Below are positions 1 to 10,463 of a stretch of DNA of 64,000 nt, piece by piece. The stretch spans positions 124,001 through 188,000 of the forward strand of contig JARGSG010000051.1 of NCBI GenBank assembly GCA_030374805.1, written 5' to 3'. Position numbers and translations under genes: made by a program. How positions within the stretch are numbered: the first letter of the stretch is position 1; each line of letters starts with the position of its first letter. The notes below the pieces were generated by a model, which was not told the origin of the DNA, did no database searches, and saw only the letters and a list, made by a program, of their open reading frames with translations. This DNA comes from Gracilaria gracilis. Its lineage: Eukaryota; Rhodophyta; Florideophyceae; Gracilariales; Gracilariaceae.

Positions 1-2046
1 ATGGCCTCAGCCCATAACGAAATAGGTAACTTGCTCGCAAAAAGAAGTACGCGGGACCTATTCCAATGTTCCTCGATCAGTCTCTCTGCAGCCACTTTCA
101 ATTCGGAGGCGTATGCCGGAGAGAAGTCCAGTTCGATACCGTTGTTGTAGCGGAAGGTGGCCAGATAGTTGCTCTTATGCTCGCATGCCCTGTCCAGGCG
201 AACGTTTTTGAGTCGATAAGAGTGGGTCAGGTCAAGCTGGTAGTGACGCTTCTACCATTCCAAGTGCTTAAGAATGTTGGCGCCACTCTTATCCGTTAGG
301 AAGAAGATATCCGACTTCGAGGTGTAGTCGTCCAGAATGGCCATAGCCTAGATAGCGCCAGAGAGAAAAGGCGAGATCTTCTCCGACGCCTCCATGTGAA
401 TAAGCTCCAACGGAATAGAGGTGGAGACGGATCACTGTCTGGCCATGAGAGGGTTGCTTTTCATCTTCCGGTGAGGCACGAGACACCTGCCTGGGTGAAG
501 ATGACCAGTACGTCCATGCCAATCCAGGGCTAGCTCATGCTTGCTGTTTCCAGCATTGACCACCATGGCCTGCTTGTCGGTGTCGCAGAAGTACATGATG
601 AACAGACCCTGTCTAATCTCTGTTTCCCATATGATTTTGAAGTTATGTTTGGGATCTATTATGACGCAGACATTGAATGGACGCAAGGTTGAGGTGAACA
701 CAACCATGAAGTCCACGCTGAGGATACAGACTGATAATATGTTAGACTCGAATGTAGGAGCGTGGTAAGCTTCAATGATCTTGCCTTTGTTCAATGGTAT
801 CCAGACATGACCCTTTCCAACAAGACGAGCAGTGCCTGAGGCAACTTGCGTAAATTCAATCTCAATGCGCTGGTAGCAGATGAATGATTTGCGCGAGTGG
901 TAGAAGTGATGTGTACCTCCAGAATCAATGTAGGCCGAGTATACTTTTGTTTGGGAGAGAAGTGCAATGTTGCTTTTGAACTCAGTCATGCTGCAGTTGA
1001 AACCAGGCGAAGGAGGTGGCTCACCATGTCTTTGCACCACAAAGAAGCAAGGGTTGAACGAGTGATTACCATTTCCATCCTCGCTTGGAGCAAAGTGAAA
1101 GTTCCAGTTTGACTGACCACTTCTACCTTGGTTGAGGCGAGAGCCATGTTGGCGACTTGGACCACCATTCTTCCGATCGAATGATTGATGTCCGTATGAG
1201 AGGCGTCGGCTCTCATGCATTTCCGACCCCTCTCGTGTCCGTTTGTAGCAGTCCCTGCCGTAGTGACCGCGACGACCAAAATAACAGCAGTTATCATCGG
1301 AGCGGTTATTCGTGGCCAAGGACTTTTTCCTACGGTAACAGCGTTTTCGTCCATGTTTGTTGCCGTGTTGGCCTTTGGTTGAGTGGCGGGAGTGGAGGAG
1401 AGAGCGAAAGGTGAAGGGTTATTCGGGTTCTTCCTGCGAGCCACCTCCGCCTGCACTACATTGACGAGGGTGTCGAAACCAACATCGGTTAGGTAGGATT
1501 TCATCGCAAGGGGAGCAAAGAAGTTGGAGAAACTGCGAATGAGTTTGGATACTTTGTCTTTCTCCGATAACTCTTCGTCAAAAGTTGCGAGTTCTCCAAC
1601 CACTTCCAGAAACTTCAAGACGTGGGTGTTCCAGTCCTCATGATCATTGTATACCAAGCTGTCTAGGCGATGAAAGATGTTCTGCACGGCTTGCGCGTTT
1701 GATGTGGTGTACATGCGCTGCAGTTCATTTCAAAAATCCTTGGCCGTTTTGTCGTCATCTTCGACAGACGTCCTTACGAGAGCAAGCGGAGAGTCTCCAA
1801 GACATAGGGTGATGGTGCTCTTCGCCTTCATGGATTTCTCGAACCAGGATCTCATTGCCCGGTTGGCGGGATTGAATCCTTCGGGGCGTGAGTCTAGTCC
1901 AAAGAGGAATGGGTCGTCTCGGCGGAGGTATGCCCCATGAAAACCTTGTCCCCACCCTCCCCCTTCCTTCCCGGTGGCGTCTCTAATACCTCCGTCCGGT
2001 GAAGCAGAGCAACTAGCTTCTCGTCTTCGACGTACCCATTCGACAT
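1..2046 (-). mobile_element. Ty1/copia retrotransposon, decayed gag-pol fragment
   Basis: Read on the minus strand, this is the gag and first part of pol of a Ty1/copia element, running off the left window edge. From about 2046 downward there is a gag-like domain, a CCHC zinc knuckle near 1290 (CCYFGRRGHYGRDC), an aspartic-protease core near 890 reading DSGGTHHF where copia has DSGATxH, a GAG-pre-integrase WHGRTGHLH near 510, and an integrase core (LDDYTSKSD near 330, LWAEA at the window edge). The frame breaks several times (about 1930 and 1320) and carries in-frame stops (TGA at 1730-1732 and two TAG in the integrase part). No LTR, primer-binding site or reverse transcriptase lies inside the window. 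It is a dead copy. Confidence 0.85.
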
Positions 2047-2615
2047 CTCAGAAATAAACGGCGGTTCACGATAACGAAGATAGATAAGAACAAGCAAGAT
2101 GAACCCAGCAGTTGCAGCACTCCCCCCCCCCACTGCGCACACCCGTGGCACTGTCGGCCACACACCCACTTGCGCGGCACAACCCTTTGTACCCCATTCA
2201 CATCCACTCCTATTTCCCGCCATTCCACACAATTTCCATTTTTTCCCTAGAAATCTCCACAATTTTCCAACCTCGGTCCATACCATATCCCAATGAAACC
2301 CATGATGCACCACCTCTCAAGTATCAACGGTACCATAAACTCTTACTTTCTATGCTTTATTTTATTGCATACCTTCTCCTAAACACACTCTTAGACCCTA
2401 CCTTCTCTGCAGCCCTGCTGCCCATTTCTTTCCATAACCGAATCATAGAAATCCCCTCATCCCCTGGAACACTTTTTTCCATGACCAAAACAACAGTCCA
2501 GTCGTGTACTTAAAGCTTTCCCCACTCCTTAGAATGTATACCACTTTCCTTTCACAGCTACCAGCACCCGACACCTTCCAACAGCCCATACCTTCAATCA
2601 ATCAAACTCATCGCA
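2047..2615. other. intergenic stretch, no gene seen
   Basis: This AT-moderate, C-tract-rich stretch lies between the copia gag start and the reductase pseudogene. No open frame has protein-like composition on either strand. It may hold the copia leader, but I could not recognise a primer-binding site or an LTR. Confidence 0.5.
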
Positions 2616-3448
2616 ATGCGCTCCCATTCATCTTCCCTGTGTTCTACAATCATTCCCGCTATTGTCGTAGGGAGAGGCCATATTGGCACCATGCTTTACA
2701 ACAATGGTTCCCCTCAGGACAACTTTCTCTCCATCGAAGACTTCATTTTCGCAGAGTGCCTTCCCAAAGGTCCTATCTTCTTCTGTGGCAGGAACGACCT
2801 TCTCGAAAAAGTAATTCTATCTTGTCCAGCACAACGAGCAGAAGACTTGGTCTTCATCCAGAATGGTCACATTCTTCCCATCCTTTCCCAACACGGAATT
2901 GAGCACTGCAAACGAGCCGCTCTTTACATCGCCGTTCACACTGTCGGCGCCTCCCCACAGGACGGTGTCGCGCCTGTCTCTCCCAATGGTCTAATCACAG
3001 CAACCGGAAAGTGGGCTCTGGCAATAGCTGAACGCCTCTGAACCACAGGTCTTACTTGCAGTATCGTCTACGAAAACGCCTTTTCCAAGTGTTACTACCA
3101 AAAGCTTATTTGGCTCTCTTCCTTTAATCTCATCAGTTCTTCATTTGGATTCATTACCATGCATGAAGTGGCTACCAAGTACAAAAGTATTGTCTCAACT
3201 ATAATGGAGGCGCTTCTAGGCATAGTCACCTTCAACACAGGTCTCTCCTTCAATATCCCTTCTACAATGGAATCCCTTCTGGAATACGGCACTACCCTCA
3301 CTACCTTCCTAGCCTCTTTCTCGGAGTAGGAATCCAAGAATTCTTACTTCTCTCTCACCTCCGCAGATGAAAAACTAGCCGGAAGGCAGGAACCTGCCCC
3401 TTTCCACACCAACTATGTCAATTTTCTTAGACATGACATTCCCTAGTA
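2616..3448 (+). pseudogene. ketopantoate-reductase-like oxidoreductase, pseudogene
   Basis: The translation follows a family of NAD(P)-binding proteins distantly related to ketopantoate reductase, known from plants and algae. Visible landmarks are a degraded Rossmann start (VVGRGHIGTML), the block GPIFFCGRNDLLEKV, then DLVFIQNG, a segment ending in GKWALAIAERL, then KLIWLSSFNL and a C-terminal FHTNYVNFL. The frame is interrupted by TGA at 3039-3041, by TAG near 3330, and ends at TAG near 3448, yet similarity continues across both internal stops, so this is one gene that lost function. About 250 residues are covered, close to a full-length family member. It sits between transposon relics and may be a captured or retroposed copy. 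The family call is from remembered motifs, not a search. Confidence 0.55.
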
Positions 3449-3744
3449 ACTAGAACAAATTGTAAACCTTGTATTTGGTGCAACTACACACACAACCCGT
3501 TTTTGTTCTTCAATTCCTTTTAAGTTACTGTTTACACAAATCACCTGTTCACTTTTTATGTGAATTCTATATCAAAAACACACACAACAGTATAAGTGCT
3601 AAATTAAAACAACTCATCGTCGTCATCCATTATCATCTGTTTTTCCTCGTAAGCCCCATCTGTATTCTCAGCAGGGCCACCTGACATCTCTTCATCTTCC
3701 TCTTCGTACTCGTCTTCTCCATCTTCTATATCTTCCATTTCACT

Positions 3745-4353
3745 CTATTCCCCCAAACCTTCATCATCTTCCAGCTGCTCGTTGGGGTCCTCTCCTAGCC
3801 CAAAGTCCTCATCTACGCACTTTGGCCGAAACGCTGGCTCCCTGTGCACCGCGTCATGGAGCTTGTATCCTTCAGGTACAAAATACATGTGGTACCTCAA
3901 AAAATTCTTTTTCACCAACGCATCCATGTACCCAGCTCCCGCATGAAACACATCCCCTCTCTCAATAAACACAGAGTAAGGCGGAACCCTGAACTTCTTC
4001 ACAACCATTGTACGTGATAACCTCCCCAAACTCTTGTCATCCGTCACACACATATTGTGAGACCTCTCAAAAACCCATATCATAAATAAACTCCCTCCAG
4101 AGGCCATTACGAAGAACTCCGGAATATCCCCCTTATTCTTCTTCACATTCGTCAACCATCGAAAATGAGTGTGCAGCACCTGCCTTGGGCATCCCTCCAC
4201 TGTACACAACACACGCCCTCCGGTCCCGTGCGCGTAAATTCTTTTTTCTATCTGATGTTGCCACCAAAGCGAAAAGCCGATTTCTATCTGCTGTTGCAAC
4301 AAAGGCGAACAGCCGATGCAATTTGCCCAAACCTCGCATCTAAAAACGCCCAC
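3745..4353 (-). pseudogene. possible 2-oxoglutarate/Fe(II)-oxygenase-like or cupin-fold domain, probably the 3' end of the ParB-like gene
   Basis: The 202-residue frame contains FIERGDVFHAGAGY followed about 15 residues later by FLRYHMYFVPEG. Such an H-(A)G...R-H pattern resembles the distal metal-binding half of phytanoyl-dioxygenase-like double-stranded beta-helix domains. I do not see a clear proximal HxD. The C-terminus is acidic (EDPNEQLEDDEG). It lies on the same strand as the ParB-like gene just upstream, in a frame shifted by one, so it is probably the downstream part of that gene after a frameshift. A 36-bp imperfect tandem duplication at about 4247-4318 sits at the junction and encodes the repeat LFAFVATADRNR / LFALVATSDRKK. 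The domain assignment is inference. Confidence 0.4.
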
Positions 4354-4459
4354 TTTCTCACCATCACCGTATTATTCTCATCCGATTCCATGCAATCAAC
4401 AACCCCCTTCTGGTCTTAATTTATCGTCCAATTCCCTGAATCCTGTCCCCAGCATCCTT

Positions 4460-6925
4460 TCACTCCCCAGCGTTGATGATGGGATTCAATTTCGTGCGTT
4501 TCTCTTCAAATTTCAAGTCTGGCTGCTCCTTGACGTCCTTCTCAACAAACTCCAGCAACCCTTCTCTCACATCTTCATCCACCCCTATGCCCCTCTTCTT
4601 CACCCTCTCTGACATATCTTCTTCAGTTCCGAAGTGTTCCAAAGCACAAAAACACCTTTCCATCAACTCCATCCTCTTGGTTACAAAGTACTCTCGAGCG
4701 AGGTCATCTCCTTCGCGGCCATCCAAACAGCTTCTTCCTCCTCTGTCGGCTTTCCCTTCAACTGAAGCTTCACTCCCTGGTTCTTTCGTACTCCCCAGCT
4801 CCTTATGCGCATTCCGGGTGGCAAGCCAGTACACCGTGTGATGCACCGCTCTCAAATCCGCAACCACAAAACACCCTGCCCTGTGCTCCTTTGGCAAACG
4901 AATCATCTCCATCCACGGGTGCTAATGTTTCACTGCCTTCTTCCCTCCCGGCCACTCACTCGGTAGCACATTCACCAGACTCGGCCATGACATATCCGAT
5001 CCACCAGCCCACTCACATGCCTTATTCATTACTTTCCGCGGTTACTCTGGATTGTCATCTTCAAATCCACGCATCGTTCTTACCTCCACCTCTTCTTTCT
5101 TTTCCTGAACGAACCTAATATCGTCCTCACTGCCACCATTTTCATCCTCGCTCGACGACACCAAATTTATTTTCTCTTTTTTGAAGAACTTCTTCAATGC
5201 CAGCTTCGTCCAATTCCTGAATAAAGTAGTGAACTCCATTGGTATATCTCCAGAGGCGGTCCTCACGGTGCCCTACTTCATCCTCTTCAGAGCAGGTTGC
5301 ATTTATACCTTATCTTCATCGTCAGTAAGATCAATTAACCTACTCTTCTTCTTCTTCTTCTTCTTGCTCCCAGCCTTGCTACCCCAATCCTCTTTCAGCC
5401 GCCCCGGAGCAATCTTTTTCCATATGCTCCGCCTTAACCCTGATGGCTCTGCTTCAGAGTCTTTCCCCTGTATGAAGGCTCCCAACAACATGGAGGCTTC
5501 TTCTGCCTCATTACGTGCTGCGGTTGACGTACTATCACCTACAACCACGACTTCAAGCACCTCCTCCCACACCTCCTTCACCTCCTCTGCAGTTTGAAGC
5601 GATAATTTGAAAACTTATTGTAGCTTGTTACCCGAAGTCGTCACCGTTCTAGAAACCATCCCGTCCCATAAACGCCTCGCACTGCCAAGTTTCATTTTTG
5701 CTGTCCACATACCCAGATACTCCATCACATACACATTTTTTCCTCCTAAGTTGAATACTGTCTGCAATACTTCTTCCACACTAATTTCCTTTTTCTTCGC
5801 AGTGACATTACATAGGTTATACATACCTATGGCACATTGAAACAAATGCTTCCTCATGGTTTCAAAACGACCTGTTCTCGTTGAAGAAGACAACCTCAAG
5901 TCCGCATGCCATTGCAAGCAACGTACGACAAATCGAAACTGCCCATCGGTGAGACCCCTCAAGAGGTCACTCGAGACATGCGTCAACGTCAGGGCTGGAC
6001 CCTCCTCACACACCTTCTCAAAGGACTCCAAAAGCCCCTCACATTCCACAAACTTCAGAGCCAATTTCGCGAAACGAATCAAGTGACGCACGCTGTAGTC
6101 TCCGATAGCCTCACTTCTCTTCAAAGCACCAGCTAACTGCTTCAAAGTAATGCTCTTCACATCCACATATGACTCGTCCACGACGTTCTGCACAAAAGAG
6201 ACCGTGCTATGAATTTTGTCTGCAAACGACATCTTCAGCACAATCGAACTCATCTCGTTTAGAAGATTGCCGAGTCCTAGTACCTCGTTCATTTTGATGG
6301 CCTTCACATCCATTCTTTCCCACAGCACAACATCCAAGGAACGGATTATATCCACCCACTTCCCGCCTTCCCCATGCAAGTCTCGTAGCACAAGAATTCG
6401 GTGATATCCGTCTATAGAGGTTACGGACACAACAATTCTCCCATCAACAACTATTTCGTTCACATCATACTTCCCTAGAGATGCCACAGCAATCGAACCT
6501 GGAGACGGAAGCCACCCAAAGTTGCGACATCTCATTATCGTTGCCTCCTTATGTCCCAGATTTACACTTCGTACTGTCTTCTTCGGGATTTCAATCATCT
6601 CGATATCCATCTTTGACCTGCGCTGAAGATAGTCGGCGACAGAAATCTTCTTGGGAGGCAGAGTGTTGTCCACCTCTTCCAATGGAACACTGTCTCATTC
6701 ATCGAACAAGTCCTCCTCCGGGTCACTAAGCGGAGCTTTACTCGTCGGAAAGACCTCCGCAATATCATCGTCGGAGTCCTCTATGATGCTGACGCTCGCT
6801 GGCATACGCGGCGTAGTGCCTTTTGCCCTCCCTCTCCCTCGTGTTAGGGGGGGCATTTCTGACACCCCTGTACGTGGGTTCGGTTGTCTTGAATCCCGCC
6901 CCGTTTTATGCTTGCGAGGCGGCAT
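4460..6925 (-). pseudogene. ParB-like-domain protein, one frame with seven in-frame stops
   Basis: From an ATG at 6925 the same minus-strand frame runs to 4460, interrupted at 6695 (TGA), 5615 (TAA), 5303 (TAA), 5273 (TAG), 5042 (TAA), 4922 (TAG) and 4460 (TGA). Composition stays protein-like between stops. The first segment is basic then acidic (SIIEDSDDDIAEVF). The longest segment (6682-5615, about 355 aa) contains SIAVASLGKYDVNEI followed by VTSIDGYHRILVLRDL, resembling the ParB/sulfiredoxin nucleoside-binding core with its (D)GxHR signature. A later segment has a lysine run followed by LIDLTDDEDK, a possible SUMO-interaction motif, and an acidic serine stretch. The ParB-like call rests on that single motif. 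It could instead be several ORFs, but the preserved frame argues for one decayed gene of more than 820 residues. Confidence 0.5.
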
Positions 6926-7219
6926 CGCAGTTACACGCGGCTGATAGAATCGAAAAGGTTGTTTACGACCGCCAAGAACGCTCGCGAGATCGCTTAGCTA
7001 GTGGTAACCTTCACTCCCGTTCCTTTCCGTCTACTTCATCACGGATGTGCGTCCGCTCAATATTAGTGTAAACTATACACTGTGACTATATAAAATTTCA
7101 TAGCATAATCGCAAGACGGTCACAAAGCTACATCAACCAACTAACATCTATAGTAAACTTGTACAACAATGTTTGAGGAATAAAGAAATAAATAAAATTT
7201 GTGGCGGACTAATTTCACT

Positions 7220-8815
7220 CTGGAACAGCGGACCGGGGTGTCGTGGCGCTTCATCGGTGCACCAATGAAACGACACGACACCCTGGTACGCTGTCCCAGG
7301 CGCTTCGGCGGTGTCACGTATGCCAGCACCCCTGTTTCATCACACACGGCGCGTTGACAGCGGGCCAATTTCACCGCTCACGGCGCGTTGACGGTGCCAA
7401 ATCTGCCATCGCCCCAGCTTCATCACTTACGGCGCGTTGGGACAGCAGACTGGAGTGTCGTGGGGCTTCATCGGTGCCCCGATGAAGCGCCCCGAAACCG
7501 CGGTCCGCTGTCCCAAAAAATACGATCGAGTTTTTTTGAAACGAGCGGCTGGGCAAAGATGATATTTCATATTTTCAACAATTCATCAGAGGCACCCCAA
7601 CCACACGTGTGCTGCTGTATAAAAGCCGTCCCCGCGCCCCCCGAAACACTTTTCACGCCCTACCTTCCTGGTCACACCTTCTACCGGGATATATTCTTCT
7701 TCCTCGACACCCGAAAGTATGTCTCGGTTGCGGAAAGAGAACTATATATATTTCCGTAGAAGGTGGCACACCCTCACGCTGCGAAGCTAGGAAAAGGACA
7801 TCCGTTATATGAGATGAAGTCAGCACATGTTCTATCTTTACCTTGTGTAGAAGATGTCCTATTCCTATTCTGCTTGCGAAGGTTTTCGCACACCCTCACG
7901 CTGCGTAGCTAGGTATAGGACATCCATTAGATGAGATAAAGTCAGTACATCTTCTATCTTTATCTTGTAGAGTGGATGCCGTGTTAATATGGTTTTTGCG
8001 GAGGTTTTCCTACACCCTCACGCTTCGTAGCTAGGTATAGGACATCCGTTGGATGAGATAAAATTAATACATCTTCTGCCTTTATCTTGTACAGAGGATG
8101 TTCTATTTCTATGCTGCTTGCGCTTTGAAGCTAGGATTAGGACATCCATTACATGATATAAAATTAGTACATCTTCTAAATTTATGTGATGAAGCTTTTG
8201 CCCTAATACCCTGCTGCTTGGGGAGGTTTTCGTATTTTTTCACAATCATTTGACTAACAATAGAATAGCCATAGTAAGAAGTATTGCATAGAGTGAGAGC
8301 AGGAAATCGTTTGAGGCGCGGTTCATGTTCGTTTCAACCTTGGACAGCCGATCGGTACTTACGGCGCGTTGGGAGAGCGGACCGGGGTGTCATGGCGCTT
8401 CATCGGTTCACCGACAGTGCACCGGGACAGCAGACTAGGGTGTCGTGGCGCTTCATCGCTGCACCGATGAAGCGCCACGACACCCCAGTTCACTATAAAC
8501 GGCGCGTTGGCGGTGCCACGTATGCCAGCACCCCAGTTTCATCACAGACGGCGCGTTGACAGCGGGCGAATTACACCGCTTACGGCTCGTTGGCGGTGCC
8601 ACTCGTGCTATCGCCCCAGCGTCGCGTTGGGACAGCGGACTGGGGTGTCGTAGCGCTTCATCGGTGCACCGATGAAGCGCCAAGACACCTTGGTCTGCTG
8701 TTCCAGGCTGTCGTTGAAAAATATGGAAAATAAAATATTTCTTTGGGACAGCGGACCGGGGGTTCGTCGCGCTACATCAATGCACTGATGAAGCACCACG
8801 CAACCCCGGTTTGCT
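7220..8815. repeat. cluster of six ~80-bp palindromes
   Basis: Six copies of a nearly self-complementary sequence lie at about 7220-7299, 7437-7516, 8369-8416 (left half only), 8423-8493, 8627-8706 and 8743-8815. The centre is GCTTCATCGGTGCACCGATG and the outer arms start with GGGACAGCGGACCGGGGTGT or a near variant, followed by its complement. Most copies are preceded by ACGGCGCGTTGG. Mismatches are often matched on the other arm, and copies differ by a few bases. No protein-coding sense is visible. The cluster lies between the minus-strand ParB-like gene and the plus-strand methyltransferase gene. Confidence 0.85.
7767..8240. repeat. 122-bp tandem repeat, about 3.9 copies
   Basis: Units begin with CACACCCTCACGCTGCG at 7767 and 7889, with a variant at 8011, exactly 122 bases apart; a fourth, shorter unit starts near 8120. 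Each unit contains AGGACATCC... and, about 60 bases on, ...GATGTCCTA, so each unit carries an internal dyad. The array lies inside the palindrome cluster. Confidence 0.85.
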
Positions 8816-9311
8816 TCCTAACAGCCGTTCCTTATAACGTCGTGTATATATTTGCATTGACAAAGTTCTGTATCCCTCGAGTGTCTCCGCTTTCTCTAAC
8901 ACCTGTTTACGGCTTCACGTGCATCTCAGGCATCTTGCACATCTCCCTGTCCTGTTCAAAAAACCTGGTTCGGGCTGTATAGTTGCTATCCTCTCCCGCC
9001 CGCTCCCGTCTCCCGCGCACTCTCATATCTCGTCGGCAGGTATCCCCCGCTCGCTGCAGTATCCCGTGCGCTGTTTCCTCCCCTCCGCTACCATCTCCCG
9101 TCCGCTGCCATCTCTTGTCCGCTTCGGAAATTCGAATCATAGCCCGTCAAAGCACCTTCTTCGCGTGCATGCATAAAATGGCTCCACAAAGTTCCTAGAG
9201 GTCTACGTCACAGACGACCTCAAGCTCCGATATGAAGGTTGGAAAACTGTATGGCTCCGGAGATGAGCTTTTCACGTATGACTCGAAATCCGCGATCATT
9301 ACGCGTCGGCA
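8816..9311. other. upstream region of the methyltransferase locus
   Basis: A pyrimidine-rich stretch with repeated TCCCGYCCGCT-like motifs (about 8990-9120). From an ATG at 9232 a short frame (LYGSGDELFTYDSKSAI) looks like coding sequence joined to the ORF at 9312 by a one-base frameshift, so the real N-terminus of that protein may lie here. Confidence 0.35.
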
Positions 9312-10463
9312 ATGCGAGATGAAGACCGGCCAAGGAAGGTGGGACACAGCGAGTTCGTTGATTACGTTATCAAGAATCGCAACGTCTTACCGCTGACAAA
9401 GAATTACTTCTATATTCTTGTGGGTCCAGGATATCCGACTTTCACTGACAGTGAACTACGGGTCGTATCTCTGAAGGGGTCTCATCGTCAGCTATACCTC
9501 TCAACGAGGTTATTGGACATTTTGGACGGTGATAGGGACTGGCGTGTAAGGGACTTCTGGAATGCTTATACTGAGGTGAACTTTAAAGGAATACCGAAGA
9601 ATGCGACTTTGACCGAGTTTTTCAAGTCCATGACTATACCTCCTAAGCGAGTGGGACGGGTGGTCCCCCCGTTCACCACAACCGTTGCGACACATTTCCA
9701 AAAGATTCTCTTTCTCTCGCTCATTCAGAAAGCTTCCAAGGAAAAAAGAGTTGTAGGCCAGAAGAGGAAAAGAGGAGACAAGGGAGATCCCACACCTTTT
9801 GTGAATGTCCAAATATCCAACAAACTCCAAGCTCAGCGTGTTGGATTTGGCGTGCAGCTCGTAAAGAAGGCATGGGATTATTTCTCTCAATTCCTGTGAT
9901 TCCCTACCGTAGAGGTCATGGTTCTTCCATTCATCCCAGTCATGTACGACGAAATGCAGTTTCAAGCGATTGAGAAGAGGGCAGAGGGGTTCTTCCACCG
10001 GGATAACGATCATCGCTTGCTACCGAGCAAAATTGAAACTGTTCTTGAAACAGAGGTCATCCCGTGGGAATGGAATTTACCGCAAAACATCGATGCTGCC
10101 CTCCGAATGCTTGGGAAGGAGTTCATTTTGGACCTCAACAAGGTTATTGTGAATGAGCAGTTCTACTCGATTTCAGAACCAGGACGATGGACTGTTCTTA
10201 AGACGTTTACCAGAGACCCATCACGGGCGTTTGCTCAAAGATTCGATTGTTTATCGAAATCGTTTGTGTCCTCCGTCATGGAGGCCATAAGCCCGTTGAA
10301 ACTGAAAGAATCAGTGAACGTCCCTGTTATGGGGGTAAAGCCGATATCCAAACCAGAACCTGCCATACAAATGGAAGATGATGTGGAGGAGGGGGAAGAA
10401 ATTTGGAAACCAACGGAGCCGAAGGAGGGAGAGGCAAAGAAGGAGATGGTGATACGAACATAG
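9312..10463 (+). pseudogene. N-terminal protein of the methyltransferase-SET locus, one in-frame TGA
   Basis: One frame runs from 9312 to 10463 with a single TGA at 9897-9899; protein-like sequence continues in the same frame on both sides. I do not recognise the domain. It starts with charged segments (HSEFVDYVIKNRNVLPL, YFYILVGPGYPTF), has a basic stretch (GQKRKRGDKG), and ends in an acidic tail. The last 61 bases overlap the start of the methyltransferase-SET ORF in another frame. Either the two were once one protein and a frameshift separates them, or this is a partner gene with overlapping stop and start. The upstream frame break near 9300 suggests decay. Confidence 0.45.

Noticed and set aside
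7220..8815. CRISPR-like array
   Set aside because: The repeats are long self-complementary palindromes with irregular spacing and unrelated gaps, in a eukaryotic context without cas genes.
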